A stretch of 64,000 nt of DNA from Winogradskyella costae (GCF_013403865.1 NZ_JABFDK010000012.1:1-64000), one strand, 5' to 3'; shown: positions 1-9,744, numbered from the stretch's first letter. The notes: generated from the sequence alone by a model not told the origin. Made by a program: numbers and translations.

Positions 1-20
1 GGAAGAGTAGGTCGCCGCCT
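1..20 (+). rRNA. rrf: 5S ribosomal RNA, 3' end only
   Basis: The first 20 bases (GGAAGAGTAGGTCGCCGCC and the following T) match the 3' end of Flavobacteriia 5S rRNA as I remember it, including the conserved GAGAGTAGG-like loop E segment and the closing helix strand. They are followed at once by an intrinsic terminator. The gene starts outside the window, so an rRNA operon very probably ends here. The exact 3' end is uncertain by a few bases. Confidence 0.75.
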
Positions 21-26
21 TTTTTG

Positions 27-60
27 AAAACCCTTACTATTAATTTAGTAAGGGTTTTTT
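27..60 (+). terminator. Intrinsic terminator after 5S rRNA
   Basis: CCCTTACTA (31-39) pairs perfectly with TAGTAAGGG (46-54), flanked by A residues on the left and a run of T on the right. It directly follows the 5S rRNA end and would close the rRNA operon. Confidence 0.85.
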
Positions 61-128
61 GCTTTTGATTTATAAGGGGACTTAACTTTAATCGTTTTTT
101 AGTAACTTCACTCTCATTTTAATTAAAT

Positions 129-2561
129 ATGATTAAAGAAAATATAGAATTAGATTTAGCTTGGAACTTTGTTATTAATACCAATAGGAATATATTTTTA
201 ACAGGTAAAGCAGGTACTGGTAAAACTACGTTCTTGCATAAACTAAAAATGCAATCTAATAAACGAATGGTAATTGTAGCTCCAACTGGTGTTGCAGCGA
301 TTAATGCAAAAGGGGTTACCATTCATTCTTTTTTCCAAATGCCATTTGGTCCTATTTTACCTAATGATGACTTAACAAGTTCAGGTTTCAAAAGAAAGTT
401 CAGCAAAACAAAAATCAATATAATTAAATCTCTAGACCTATTAGTCATTGATGAGATTAGTATGGTTAGGGCTGATTTACTCGATGGCATTGACAAAACA
501 TTAAGACGATACAAGAATAGAAATGAGGTATTCGGTGGCGTTCAATTATTAATGATTGGTGATCTACAACAATTATCTCCAGTAATTAAAGATCATGAGT
601 GGAGGTTGTTACAACCATTTTATAATAATGCTTTTTTCTTTAGTAGCATATCTTATCAAAATTGTAATCCCATTACTATAGAACTAAAGCATATTTACAG
701 GCAAGAGAACCCTTTATTTATTAATATATTAAACGAAATTAGGAATAACAACTTAAGCTCGGTTCTTGCAGATGAATTAAATAAGCGATTTTTACCAAAT
801 TTTGAGCCGAAAGAAGAAGACGGTTATATTTCTTTAACAACACATAATAATAAAGCAAGGCAAACTAATTTATTAGAATTAGAAAAGTTAAAAGGGAAGA
901 TAACTTCTTATAAAGCTATAGTGGAAGGAAATTTTCCTGAACACTCTTTCCCCAATAAGGAAACCTTAGACCTTAAAGTTGGTGCGCAAGTAATGTTTAT
1001 CAAAAACGATAGCTCTCCTGAGAAGCGCTATTTTAATGGGAAAATTGGGAAGGTTATCTTATTAGAAAAAGATGAAGTCGTAGTTCATTGTCCTGATGAT
1101 GATTTCAATATTAATACTAAGTTAGAAACATGGGAAAACATAAAATATACTGTAGATGCTAACACTAAAGCAATAACAGAAGATAAAATAGGTAGTTATA
1201 CGCAAATTCCATTACGTTTAGCGTGGTCTATAACCATTCATAAAAGTCAAGGTTTAACCTTTGAAAAGGCAATTATTGACGCGCAGGGTGCTTTTGCACA
1301 TGGACAAACTTATGTAGCATTAAGTCGCTGTAAATCGTTGGAGGGTTTAGTTCTTAAAAGTAAGATAGAATCCAATCAAATAATTAGTGATTATAATGTT
1401 ATTGAATTTAACAAAAATGCAGAATCCAACCAACCAAATGATGTTGATTTATCAGAATCAAAACGCAATTTTCAGCTGGAGTTGATTTCAGAGATTTTCG
1501 ATTTTTACAAATTTATTTATCCTGCCAATCGTATATTAGATATTTATTATAAAAATAGAGGGAGTGTTGAAGGTGCGGTAGAAGCTCCATTAATTACTAT
1601 TAAGGATAGTGTTACTCATTTGCTTAAAATTAGTAATGGATTTAAATCACAATTAAAAACCTTAGTTGGAATTAACGAAATACCTGAGTCTAATTCAGTA
1701 ACTCAAGAACGTTTTAAAAAAGCATTGGCTTATTTTGAAGAACAAACTGAATCTAAGATTCAAGTGCCGTTAAAACAATTAAAATTTACCACCGATAATA
1801 AAGCCATTCAAAAGGATATTGAAAAACAATTAGATGTTTTAGAAGAATTATTAGTGGTTAAACTTTCTTATTTCGCAGGATTACAGGAAGGGTTTAAGGC
1901 AAAAGAATTTTTAACTTTAAGAGCAAAGTCTGTATTCTTAACTAAGGATAAGCCAAAGAAAACACGTGAGTCTGTTATAGACGGTACAACCAATGTAGAG
2001 CTCTTTGAGTTATTACGAGAACTTAGAAACAACATAGCGGATAGAGAAGATTTGATACATTATCAAATATTTACACAGAAATCACTTTATGCCATGTGCG
2101 AAACCCTACCAACAAGTAAGACAGAGCTTGGACAAATTCATGGTATGGGTAAGACCAGAGTGGATAAATACGGTACTGATATTTTAAAAGTAATCTTAGA
2201 GTATTGTGATGAAAATGATATTGAAACCTCTAATGATAATACTGTTTTTGAAGAATTAAAACCTAAAAAAGAAAAAGTAGATACTAAAAAAATATCTTTA
2301 GATTTATATAAATCAGGAAAATCAATAGATCAGATAGCGTTAGAGCGTGAATTGAATTCTAATACTATTTTTGGACATTTAGCAAACTTTATATCTTCAG
2401 GTGACATTAAGGTTACGGATTTAATGTCTTTGAGTCATTATAAGGAATTAAAGACAATTATTCCGACAAAGACCTTTGAAAATCTTTCAGATTTGAAGCA
2501 TCAAATTGATAACAAATATTCGTACGGTGAAATCCGCTTAGTATTAGATGAATTAAGCTAA
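129..2561 (+). CDS. PIF1/RecD-like helicase with HRDC and HTH C-terminus
   Basis: An 810-residue superfamily 1 DNA helicase. Walker A GKAGTGKTT is at residues 26-34, followed by a VIDEIS Walker B and a GDLQQLSPV motif typical of PIF1/RecD helicases. A UvrD-C-like motif (HKSQGLTFEKA, around residues 370-385) closes the motor. The C-terminal part looks like an HRDC nucleic-acid-binding domain (about 640-705) followed by a small winged or helix-turn-helix segment (about 720-805). This arrangement is common in Bacteroidota, where such genes are often annotated only as AAA-family ATPase. The likely role is DNA repair or replication-fork processing; the substrate is unknown. It stands alone after the rRNA operon and ends in a bidirectional terminator shared with the convergent acyl-CoA dehydrogenase gene. 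Confidence 0.9.
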   Translation: MIKENIELDLAWNFVINTNRNIFLTGKAGTGKTTFLHKLKMQSNKRMVIVAPTGVAAINAKGVTIHSFFQMPFGPILPNDDLTSSGFKRKFSKTKINIIKSLDLLVIDEISMVRADLLDGIDKTLRRYKNRNEVFGGVQLLMIGDLQQLSPVIKDHEWRLLQPFYNNAFFFSSISYQNCNPITIELKHIYRQENPLFINILNEIRNNNLSSVLADELNKRFLPNFEPKEEDGYISLTTHNNKARQTNLLELEKLKGKITSYKAIVEGNFPEHSFPNKETLDLKVGAQVMFIKNDSSPEKRYFNGKIGKVILLEKDEVVVHCPDDDFNINTKLETWENIKYTVDANTKAITEDKIGSYTQIPLRLAWSITIHKSQGLTFEKAIIDAQGAFAHGQTYVALSRCKSLEGLVLKSKIESNQIISDYNVIEFNKNAESNQPNDVDLSESKRNFQLELISEIFDFYKFIYPANRILDIYYKNRGSVEGAVEAPLITIKDSVTHLLKISNGFKSQLKTLVGINEIPESNSVTQERFKKALAYFEEQTESKIQVPLKQLKFTTDNKAIQKDIEKQLDVLEELLVVKLSYFAGLQEGFKAKEFLTLRAKSVFLTKDKPKKTRESVIDGTTNVELFELLRELRNNIADREDLIHYQIFTQKSLYAMCETLPTSKTELGQIHGMGKTRVDKYGTDILKVILEYCDENDIETSNDNTVFEELKPKKEKVDTKKISLDLYKSGKSIDQIALERELNSNTIFGHLANFISSGDIKVTDLMSLSHYKELKTIIPTKTFENLSDLKHQIDNKYSYGEIRLVLDELS

Positions 2562-2566
2562 AATAC

Positions 2567-2598
2567 AAAAGGCTTCAAAATAGTATTTTGAAGCCTTT
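2567..2598. terminator. Bidirectional intrinsic terminator
   Basis: AAAGGCTTCAAAA and TTTTGAAGCCTTT form a 13-base-pair hairpin with a five-base loop (2581-2585). A-runs and T-runs on both sides let it act on either strand. It lies exactly between the convergent helicase and acyl-CoA dehydrogenase genes. Confidence 0.85.
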
Positions 2599-2617
2599 CG
2601 TAAATTTTATTTTTAGT

Positions 2618-3760
2618 TTATTCCTTAATAATTCCTCTAGAAATTACAATCTTCTGAATTTCGGAAGTACCTTCATAAATCTGAGTAATTTTTGCATCGC
2701 GCATTAAGCGTTCTACATGGTAGTCTTTTACAAACCCATTTCCACCATGAATTTGAACAGCTTCCACCGTATGTTCCATAGCCACTTTACTAGCATAAAG
2801 TTTTGCCATCGCACTAGACATATCGTAATTGTTACCTTGATCTTTATCCCAAGCTGCTCGCATTACCAACATTCTAGCAGCTTCAATTTCGGTGTGCATA
2901 TCTGCTAATTTAAACGCGATTGCTTGATGGTTACAAATTTCGGTACCAAACGCTTTACGTTCTTTAGAGTATTTTAAAGCTAATTCATAGGCGCCCGCAG
3001 CAATTCCTAAAGCCTGTGCAGCAATACCAATTCGTCCACCAGATAATGTTTTCATAGCAAATCTAAACCCGAAACCATCTTCACCGATTCTATTTTCTAA
3101 AGGTACTTTTACGTCATTAAACTGTAACGTATGGGTGTCACTTCCTCTAATTCCTAATTTATCTTCTTTCGGCCCTATATCAAAACCAGGCATGCCTTTT
3201 TCTAAAATAAAGGCATTAATACCATGAGACCCTTTATGTTTATCTGTTTGCGCAATAACGATGTAAACTTCTGCCCGTCCGCCATTAGTAATCCAGTTTT
3301 TTGTACCATTCAAAACATAATGGTCGCCCTTATCAATTGCTGATGTTTTTTGAGATGTAGCGTCACTACCAGCTTCAGGTTCGCTTAAACAAAATGCACC
3401 AATACATTCACCAGTAGCCAATCTTGTTAAATATTTTTCTTTTTGAGCTTCATTCCCATAAGCTTCTAATCCATAACAAACCAAAGAATTATTTACAGAA
3501 ACCATTACAGAAGCAGACGCGTCAATTTTAGATAATTCTTCCATAATTAGGACATACGAAATAGCATCCATGCCACTTCCTCCATATTTAGGGTCAACCA
3601 TAATGCCTAAAAACCCTAATTCTCCCATCTTGCGCACTAGGCTTTCAGGAAAAGTTTGTGCATTATCGCGTTCTATAACACCAGGAAGTAATTCTGTTTG
3701 TGCAAAATCTCGTGCTGCATCACGAATCATTAAATGTTCTTCTGTTAAGCTAAAGTCCAT
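2618..3760 (-). CDS. Acyl-CoA dehydrogenase (short-chain type)
   Basis: A 380-residue FAD-dependent acyl-CoA dehydrogenase, the usual length for the family. It oxidises acyl-CoA to trans-2-enoyl-CoA, passing electrons to electron-transfer flavoprotein. Visible signatures are CLSEPEAGSDA and WITNGG in the beta domain, the LSGGRIGIAAQALGIAAGA helix, and the C-terminal QIYEGTSEIQ motif whose Glu (E363) fits the catalytic base of butyryl/short-chain acyl-CoA dehydrogenases. Substrate chain length cannot be read from the sequence; butyryl-CoA or a branched short chain is most likely. It is monocistronic and has a good promoter candidate just upstream. Confidence 0.95.
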   Translation of the reverse strand: MDFSLTEEHLMIRDAARDFAQTELLPGVIERDNAQTFPESLVRKMGELGFLGIMVDPKYGGSGMDAISYVLIMEELSKIDASASVMVSVNNSLVCYGLEAYGNEAQKEKYLTRLATGECIGAFCLSEPEAGSDATSQKTSAIDKGDHYVLNGTKNWITNGGRAEVYIVIAQTDKHKGSHGINAFILEKGMPGFDIGPKEDKLGIRGSDTHTLQFNDVKVPLENRIGEDGFGFRFAMKTLSGGRIGIAAQALGIAAGAYELALKYSKERKAFGTEICNHQAIAFKLADMHTEIEAARMLVMRAAWDKDQGNNYDMSSAMAKLYASKVAMEHTVEAVQIHGGNGFVKDYHVERLMRDAKITQIYEGTSEIQKIVISRGIIKE

Positions 3761-3795
3761 AAACTAAATATTATTGATTTCTTAAAAATTTGAAG

Positions 3796-3826
3796 CAAAG
3801 ATAATTTATTATTGCGGTATTTTCAA
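3796..3826 (-). promoter_or_regulatory. Bacteroidota-type promoter for acyl-CoA dehydrogenase
   Basis: Read on the reverse strand, TTG (3826-3824) is followed after 20 bases by TATCTTTG (3803-3796), matching the Bacteroidota consensus TTG-N(17-20)-TAnnTTTG. Transcription would begin near 3789, leaving a leader of about 30 bases before the ATG at 3760. Confidence 0.6.
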
Positions 3827-3849
3827 TAAGGAATATTATTTTTACTCAT

Positions 3850-4923
3850 ATGACAAAATATAATTATAACGTTATTGGTGTAATGTCCGGAACCTCGTTA
3901 GATGGTATTGATCTAGTTTATGTAACTTATAATGTAGATCACCATTGGAGATTTAAAATTCATTATGCCGAAACTATTAAGTATTCACCACAATGGAAAA
4001 TACTATTGGCTAAACTCGTAAATCAATCTATGGAGCAATTACAGGCTATTGACTTGGAATATTCAGAGTATTTGGCGACTGTAATTTCAACGTTTATTAA
4101 AAAACATAAAATTGAAACTATAGATTTTATTGCATCACATGGTCATACAGCTTTGCATCAACCAGAGCAAGGACTGACGTATCAAATAGGTAATCAGCAA
4201 ATATTAGCAGATATTTTAAATGAAAAAATAATTTGTGATTATAGAGTTGAAGATGTAGCTTTAGGTGGGCAAGGAGCTCCTTTGGTGCCAATTGGTGATC
4301 GTTTACTGTTTAAAGATTTTGATTATTGCCTAAATTTAGGTGGTTTTGCTAATGTATCATATGACTTCAAAGATGTGAGAATTGCATATGATATCTGCCC
4401 AGTAAATATTGTATTGAATCATTATGTTGCTAAACTAAATTTAGAATATGATGATAAAGGACAACTGGCTTCTGCAGGGAAAATTAATATAGACTTATTA
4501 TTACGACTAAATAACCTTTCTTATTATATAGAGAAACCACCAAAATCTTTAGGTTTGGAGTGGGTAAATTTAAATATATTCCCATTGATAGCATCCTATC
4601 AACTTAAAATAGAAGATATATTAAGCACTTATGTAGAACATGTGGCAATTCAAATTTCAGATGTTCTATCGGAAAGCAAATCTAAAGTTTTAGTTACAGG
4701 GGGAGGTGTCTATAATAGATTTTTAATCGATCGGTTACGCCATTTATCAATAGTTGAGATTGTAATTCCTCAGAACGATATTATAGAATTTAAAGAAGCT
4801 TTAATTTTTGGATTATTGGGGGTTCTCAAAGAGAGGGATGAAATCAATTGCTTAAAAAGCGTGACGGGGGCAAAACGAAATCATTCTTCAGGAAAAATTT
4901 TAATTCCGAAAAACAGAATTTAA
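3850..4923 (+). CDS. anmK: Anhydro-N-acetylmuramic acid kinase
   Basis: A 357-residue cytosolic sugar kinase that opens and phosphorylates 1,6-anhydro-MurNAc to MurNAc-6-phosphate during peptidoglycan recycling. The N-terminal GVMSGTSLDGID phosphate-binding motif, the SHGHTALHQP segment, GGQGAPLVPIGD, LNLGGFANVS and VTGGGVYNRFL are all diagnostic of AnmK. The length is slightly under the E. coli protein (369). The gene is divergent from the acyl-CoA dehydrogenase. No other recycling gene is adjacent. Confidence 0.95.
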   Translation: MTKYNYNVIGVMSGTSLDGIDLVYVTYNVDHHWRFKIHYAETIKYSPQWKILLAKLVNQSMEQLQAIDLEYSEYLATVISTFIKKHKIETIDFIASHGHTALHQPEQGLTYQIGNQQILADILNEKIICDYRVEDVALGGQGAPLVPIGDRLLFKDFDYCLNLGGFANVSYDFKDVRIAYDICPVNIVLNHYVAKLNLEYDDKGQLASAGKINIDLLLRLNNLSYYIEKPPKSLGLEWVNLNIFPLIASYQLKIEDILSTYVEHVAIQISDVLSESKSKVLVTGGGVYNRFLIDRLRHLSIVEIVIPQNDIIEFKEALIFGLLGVLKERDEINCLKSVTGAKRNHSSGKILIPKNRI

Positions 4924-4981
4924 TTAACCTTTCACTTGGATTGTTTTTTATATTTGTTATTAGATAATAAATGCATCAAAA

Positions 4982-6211
4982 TTGATAAAAGATTTACTTC
5001 ATACATACGAAAATAAGGAGCCTGAAATTGTGTTCCATTGGAATGACGCAGAAACAGAAGCTGAAGGTTGGACTGTAATTAACTCATTAAGAGGTGGTGC
5101 AGCTGGTGGAGGAACGCGAATGCGAAAAGGATTGGATAAAAACGAAGTGCTTTCCTTAGCAAAAACAATGGAGGTTAAGTTCACAGTCTCTGGTCCAGCA
5201 ATTGGTGGTGCAAAATCTGGAATTAACTTTGATCCTCAAGATCCAAGGAAAAAAGGAGTTTTACAACGCTGGTATGCTGCCGTTTCACCGTTACTTAAAA
5301 GTTATTACGGTACAGGTGGGGATTTAAATGTGGATGAAATTCATGAAGTGATTCCAATAACCGAACAAAGTGGTGTTTGGCACCCTCAAGAAGGTGTTTT
5401 TGAAGGTCACTTTAAACCGACAATAGCGGATAAAATTAATAGAATTGGCCAGTTAAGACATGGAGTAATTAAAGTGATTGAAAATCCTAGTTATTCTCCT
5501 AGTGTTAATAAAAAGTACACGGTGGCTGATATGATTACAGGCTATGGCGTTGCTACAGCAGCTGAGCACTTTTATGATATTAATGGAGATTCCATTAAAG
5601 GAAAACGTGTCATTGTGCAAGGTTTTGGAAATGTTGGGGCAGCAGCAGCATTTTATTTTGCTCAAATGGGAGCTAAAATTGTAGGTATTATAGATAGAGA
5701 TGGTGGGGTAATTAATAAAGATAGTTTCTCGTTTGAAGAAATCACCGATTTATACCTTGCAAAAAATGGCAACACTCTTATGGCTGATGACCTAATTCCG
5801 TTCGAAGAAATCAATCAACAAATTTGGTCGTTACAAGCAGAGGTTTTTGCCCCTTGCGCAGCTTCAAGATTGGTGACTCAAGATCAAATAGATCAAATGA
5901 TAAATACAGGTTTAGAAGTAATAACCTGTGGTGCAAATGTTCCTTTTGCTGATAAAGAAATTTTCTTTGGTTCAATTATGGAATACACAGATCAAAAAAT
6001 CAGTCTGATACCAGACTTTATTTCAAACTGTGGGATGGCTAGAGTTTTTGCCTACTTTATGGAGCGTAAAGTGCAAATGACTGATGAAGCTATTTTTAAA
6101 GACACCTCTAACGTAATAAGAAAAGCATTAAAAGAAGTACATAAAAATAATCCGACAAAAACAGGTATTAGCGAAACTGCTTTTGAGATTGCTCTCAGAC
6201 AATTAATATAA
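4982..6211 (+). CDS. Glu/Leu/Phe/Val-type amino-acid dehydrogenase
   Basis: A 409-residue NAD(P)-dependent amino-acid dehydrogenase. The N-terminal domain carries a glycine-rich GGAAGGGTRMRKG segment and GPAIGGAKSGI with the catalytic-region lysines. The Rossmann domain has VQGFGNVGAAAA (around residues 210-220) and ends with FAPCAASRLV. The sequence closely resembles proteins annotated in Flavobacteriia as glutamate or leucine dehydrogenase; which amino acid it prefers is not decidable here. The start is a TTG: a stop lies seven codons upstream in frame and no ATG or GTG lies between. The nearby ATG at 4971 is out of frame and stops after four codons. It is followed after 24 bases by nhaD. 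Confidence 0.9.
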   Translation: MIKDLLHTYENKEPEIVFHWNDAETEAEGWTVINSLRGGAAGGGTRMRKGLDKNEVLSLAKTMEVKFTVSGPAIGGAKSGINFDPQDPRKKGVLQRWYAAVSPLLKSYYGTGGDLNVDEIHEVIPITEQSGVWHPQEGVFEGHFKPTIADKINRIGQLRHGVIKVIENPSYSPSVNKKYTVADMITGYGVATAAEHFYDINGDSIKGKRVIVQGFGNVGAAAAFYFAQMGAKIVGIIDRDGGVINKDSFSFEEITDLYLAKNGNTLMADDLIPFEEINQQIWSLQAEVFAPCAASRLVTQDQIDQMINTGLEVITCGANVPFADKEIFFGSIMEYTDQKISLIPDFISNCGMARVFAYFMERKVQMTDEAIFKDTSNVIRKALKEVHKNNPTKTGISETAFEIALRQLI

Positions 6212-6235
6212 TTAATTACTTTTATAATTAACACT

Positions 6236-7630
6236 ATGGAAACAGTAATAATACTTGTATTCGTTCTTGGCTATTTAGCGATAACTTTAGAACACAATAT
6301 TAAAATAGACAAATTAATTCCGGCTTTAGTCATGATGGCTATAAGTTGGGCTTTAATTTCGCTTGGCATTGACAATTTTACACAATGGTTTGATTCTGCT
6401 ACGCATAACTTAATGGATAATTTTGGCTTGCTTGGGCATGAAGAAAAAATGCATATGATGGAAGAAACCCTACTTCATCATTTAGGCAAAACATCAGAAA
6501 TACTAGTCTTTTTATTAGGGGCAATGACCATAGTTGAGATCATCGATTATTTTGATGGCTTTTCAACGATTAAAAGCTTTATAAAGACAAAAAGCAAGCG
6601 AAAAATTCTTTGGATATTTGGATTTTTAGCATTCTTCCTTTCTGCTATTATAGACAACCTTACAGCAACTATTGTATTAATCTCAATTTTACAGAAATTA
6701 ATTCACGATAGAGATGTTCGTATTTGGTACGCTGGTTTAATAATCATTGCTGCCAATGCTGGTGGGGCTTGGTCACCTATTGGTGATGTAACGACAACAA
6801 TGCTTTGGATTGGTAAGAAAGTGACAACAGGACATTTGTTTGTGTATTTATTTTTACCATCATTAGTTTGTATGTTAGTACCTACATTTATTGCTTCCTT
6901 ATTACCTGCCTTTAAAGGGAAAATTGAATCAGAAGAAGATGGTAATGATAAACCGAAAAGTAAGTATAGCGCTATAATGTTGTATTTAGGACTTGGTGGT
7001 ATTGTATCTGTTCCAATTTTTAAAACCGTAACACATTTACCACCTTATGTTGGTATGATGTTGGCACTTGGTGTGGTTGCTATTTTTGCTGAAATTTATA
7101 GTAATACTAAATTTAGTATGTCTAGTCACGATTCAGTTGAAAGTGATGCACATTCGCACCACAGTCCTGTGCATTATTCACTATCTAAAATTGAATTACC
7201 AAGTATATTATTCTTCTTGGGAATTTTAATGGCGGTAGCAGCGTTAGAGTCTTTAGGTATTTTGTTTGGTTTTGCAGGAACACTTCAAGACACAATGCCA
7301 ATGTTAGGAACTGAATTACATCATGGTGGTGTTTCTGATTTAGTGGTTCTATTATTAGGAGTTGGTTCTGCGGTAATTGATAACGTACCACTTGTTGCAG
7401 CAAGTTTAGGGATGTTTACGGAGCCAATCGATAACGAATTATGGCATTTTATAGCGTATTCAGCAGGAACAGGAGGAAGTATGTTGATTATAGGCTCTGC
7501 AGCCGGAGTTGTTGCTATGGGAATGGAAAAAATAGATTTCTTTTGGTATATTAAAAAAATATCATGGTTAGCATTATTAGGTTTTTTAGCAGGAGCAATT
7601 GTGTTTATGTTTACTAGAACTATATTTTAA
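6236..7630 (+). CDS. nhaD: Na+/H+ antiporter NhaD
   Basis: A 464-residue polytopic inner-membrane protein with about 12 hydrophobic segments. Conserved NhaD/ArsB-superfamily pieces include IIDNLTATIVL, a NAGGAWSPIGDVTTTMLWI motif and VGSAVIDNVPLVAA near the end. The family exports Na+ (or Li+) in exchange for H+, consistent with a marine host. A His-rich loop (SDAHSHHSPVHYS) follows roughly residue 300. It sits 24 bases after the dehydrogenase gene and may be co-transcribed with it, although no functional link is obvious. Confidence 0.93.
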   Translation: METVIILVFVLGYLAITLEHNIKIDKLIPALVMMAISWALISLGIDNFTQWFDSATHNLMDNFGLLGHEEKMHMMEETLLHHLGKTSEILVFLLGAMTIVEIIDYFDGFSTIKSFIKTKSKRKILWIFGFLAFFLSAIIDNLTATIVLISILQKLIHDRDVRIWYAGLIIIAANAGGAWSPIGDVTTTMLWIGKKVTTGHLFVYLFLPSLVCMLVPTFIASLLPAFKGKIESEEDGNDKPKSKYSAIMLYLGLGGIVSVPIFKTVTHLPPYVGMMLALGVVAIFAEIYSNTKFSMSSHDSVESDAHSHHSPVHYSLSKIELPSILFFLGILMAVAALESLGILFGFAGTLQDTMPMLGTELHHGGVSDLVVLLLGVGSAVIDNVPLVAASLGMFTEPIDNELWHFIAYSAGTGGSMLIIGSAAGVVAMGMEKIDFFWYIKKISWLALLGFLAGAIVFMFTRTIF

Positions 7631-7636
7631 TTCATA

Positions 7637-7644
7637 TACTTTTG
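7637..7644 (+). promoter_or_regulatory. Candidate -7 element for the exbB operon
   Basis: TACTTTTG fits the Bacteroidota TAnnTTTG -7 element and lies 53 bases before the exbB start. No TTG is at the expected -33 distance, so the call rests on the -7 box alone. Confidence 0.4.
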
Positions 7645-7696
7645 TTTCAAAACAGACGTTATACAAATAGTTAAAAATAATTTCAATTTTTAGAAT

Positions 7697-8392
7697 ATGA
7701 TAGCATTCAGTACTATTCAAGATGAAGTAGAAGTTTTAACTGATGGAGAATCAGTAGAAAAGACTTTGTCCATAATAGAATTAATTACAAGTGGAGGGAC
7801 ATCAGGAATGGTGATTATTTTCATTTTATTCCTACTGTTAATTGTATCTGTATATATTTACTTTGAACGCATCTTCGCGATAAAAGCAGCTTCAAAAGTC
7901 GATTCAAACTTTATGAATCAAATTAAAGATCATGTGAGTAATGGTAAAATTGATTCCGCACAAATGTTATGTGCACAGCAAAATTCACCTGTATCTCGTT
8001 TAATCGCTAAAGGATTGTCTCGAATAGGGAAACCGTTAGAAGATATTAATACTGCTATCGAAAATGCTGGTCGATTAGAAATATATAATCTAGAAAAAAA
8101 CGTTAGCGTATTAGCAACCATTTCTGGTGTTGGACCAATGATTGGTTTCTTAGGAACTGTAATTGGTATGATTATTTCAATTTTTGAATTAGCAAACGCT
8201 GGAGGTACTATTCAAATGGATGTTTTAGCGAGTGGATTGTATACGGCTATGACTACAACCGTAGGTGGACTTATTGTTGGTATTGTGGCTTATGTTGCAT
8301 TTAATCACGTTGTTGGACGAACTAACAAAGTTGTTTACCAAATGGAGGCTAATTCGATTGAATTTTTAGATCACTTAAACGAACCAATCTAA
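7697..8392 (+). CDS. exbB: MotA/TolQ/ExbB proton channel subunit
   Basis: A 231-residue inner-membrane proton channel protein energising TonB (or Tol). One membrane segment lies near residues 34-54 (GMVIIFILFLLLIVSVYIYF), and the family-signature pair follows at about residues 135-205, including GPMIGFLGTVIGMI and GLYTAMTTTVGGLIVGI. It starts an operon-like run with exbD two bases downstream, then tonB and folC. The arrangement ExbB-ExbD-TonB is typical for Bacteroidota outer-membrane uptake systems, so ExbB is preferred over TolQ. Confidence 0.9.
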   Translation: MIAFSTIQDEVEVLTDGESVEKTLSIIELITSGGTSGMVIIFILFLLLIVSVYIYFERIFAIKAASKVDSNFMNQIKDHVSNGKIDSAQMLCAQQNSPVSRLIAKGLSRIGKPLEDINTAIENAGRLEIYNLEKNVSVLATISGVGPMIGFLGTVIGMIISIFELANAGGTIQMDVLASGLYTAMTTTVGGLIVGIVAYVAFNHVVGRTNKVVYQMEANSIEFLDHLNEPI

Positions 8393-8394
8393 TT

Positions 8395-8787
8395 ATGAAT
8401 ATTAGAGGACGAAATAAAGTTACACCAGAATTCAATTTCGCGTCTATGACCGATATTGTATTTCTGTTATTAATATTTTTTATGATAGCGTCAACGTTGG
8501 TAAGTACTAATGCTATTGATATTGTGTTGCCCAAAGCAAGTGGTAAGACTGAGAATAAAAAATCTACAGCAGTAAGTATTAAAAAAGATTTGACCTTTTA
8601 TATTGATCAGAAACGAGTGGGCGAAAGTGTCTTAGAAACTCAATTAATATCCATATTAGGTTCACAAGACGCCCCAACAATTGTCTTAAGAGCAGAAAAA
8701 TCTGTTCCTGTAGAAAATGTAGTAAAGGTTATGGATATCGCAAACCGAAACAAATTTAAAGTCATATTAGCTGTTCAACCGAATTAA
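8395..8787 (+). CDS. exbD: ExbD/TolR family biopolymer transport protein
   Basis: A 130-residue protein with a short cytoplasmic N-terminus, a single membrane helix (residues about 19-40, FASMTDIVFLLLIFFMIAS) carrying the conserved proton-relay Asp in the MTDIVFLLL motif, and a small periplasmic domain. It forms the proton channel with ExbB and drives TonB. Its ATG comes two bases after the exbB stop, so the two are almost certainly co-translated. Confidence 0.93.
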   Translation: MNIRGRNKVTPEFNFASMTDIVFLLLIFFMIASTLVSTNAIDIVLPKASGKTENKKSTAVSIKKDLTFYIDQKRVGESVLETQLISILGSQDAPTIVLRAEKSVPVENVVKVMDIANRNKFKVILAVQPN

Positions 8788-8846
8788 GAGCTCTTCTTTT
8801 TGAAATCCATTTAACGACCTAAAAAGTTTAAAGTAATACTATAAAA

Positions 8847-9743
8847 GTGAAATATTTAGAGACCAAACACGAACGTAATTCTGCAAGTATCACGGCACTT
8901 ATAGCTTTGATACTACTCTTGTTATTGTTTGTTGTTGGCCCTCAATATATGGATCCGCCGGAAGAGTATGGTGTGGCAGTAAATTTTGGAACTACAGATT
9001 TTGGTAGCGGAAATAAACCCTTAAGCGAACCGAAGAAAGCTGTTGAAGAAAAAGTAGTAGAAGAAGATATGGTTGAAGAAGTTCAACCAGAAGAAGCACA
9101 AGCTGCACCAGCAGAAGCTGCGTCAAAAGCGGAAGACGTAATGACACAAGATAATGCTGAAGCGATTGCCATAAAAAAGCAAAAAGAGGCGGAGGCTAAG
9201 GCGAAAGCAGCAGAGGCCAAGGCAAAAGCAGAGGCTAAAGCTGCTATAGAAAAGGTAGAACGTGAGAAACGTGAAGCTGAAGCAAAAAAACGAGCAGAAG
9301 AAGCAGAGAAAAAGAAACAGTTAGACAATCTTATTGGTGGAGTTAAGAACGCTTCAGGTAATACCGATGGAGGTGAAGGGCCAGATAAGCAAGGCGGAAA
9401 TAAAGGGCAGTTAGATGGTGATCCTTATGCAGCAAGTTATTTCGGTGGCTCAGGACCGGGAAAAGGTGGCATTGGTTATGGATTAGGAGGTCGAGGACGG
9501 CCATCAAAACAAATTTTCAAACAAGATTGTAATGAATATGGTTTAGTGGTTGTTAGAATTGAAGTCAATCAGCAAGGAGAAGTGATAAAAGCAGAGCCTG
9601 GTATTAGAGGTACAACCAATACACACCCATGTTTATTAGAACCAGCAAAGAAAATAGCGATGTCCCATAAGTGGCCAGCAGATCCTGAAGCACCAGCAAC
9701 TCAAGTTGGTTTTGTAAGTATTAATTTTGATGTAGGCCAATAG
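8847..9743 (+). CDS. tonB: TonB-like energy transducer
   Basis: A 298-residue protein with an N-terminal membrane anchor (residues about 13-34, ITALIALILLLLLFVVGP), a long Ala/Lys/Glu-rich periplasmic spacer (about 60-160) likely to be an extended helix, a Gly-rich stretch (about 165-210), and a C-terminal domain with VVVRIEVNQQGEV typical of TonB C-termini. It would span the periplasm to power TonB-dependent receptors. The start is GTG: the protein N-terminus KYLETKHE is what related proteins show as I recall them. It lies 59 bases after exbD and one base before folC. Confidence 0.88.
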   Translation: MKYLETKHERNSASITALIALILLLLLFVVGPQYMDPPEEYGVAVNFGTTDFGSGNKPLSEPKKAVEEKVVEEDMVEEVQPEEAQAAPAEAASKAEDVMTQDNAEAIAIKKQKEAEAKAKAAEAKAKAEAKAAIEKVEREKREAEAKKRAEEAEKKKQLDNLIGGVKNASGNTDGGEGPDKQGGNKGQLDGDPYAASYFGGSGPGKGGIGYGLGGRGRPSKQIFKQDCNEYGLVVVRIEVNQQGEVIKAEPGIRGTTNTHPCLLEPAKKIAMSHKWPADPEAPATQVGFVSINFDVGQ

Positions 9744-9744
9744 A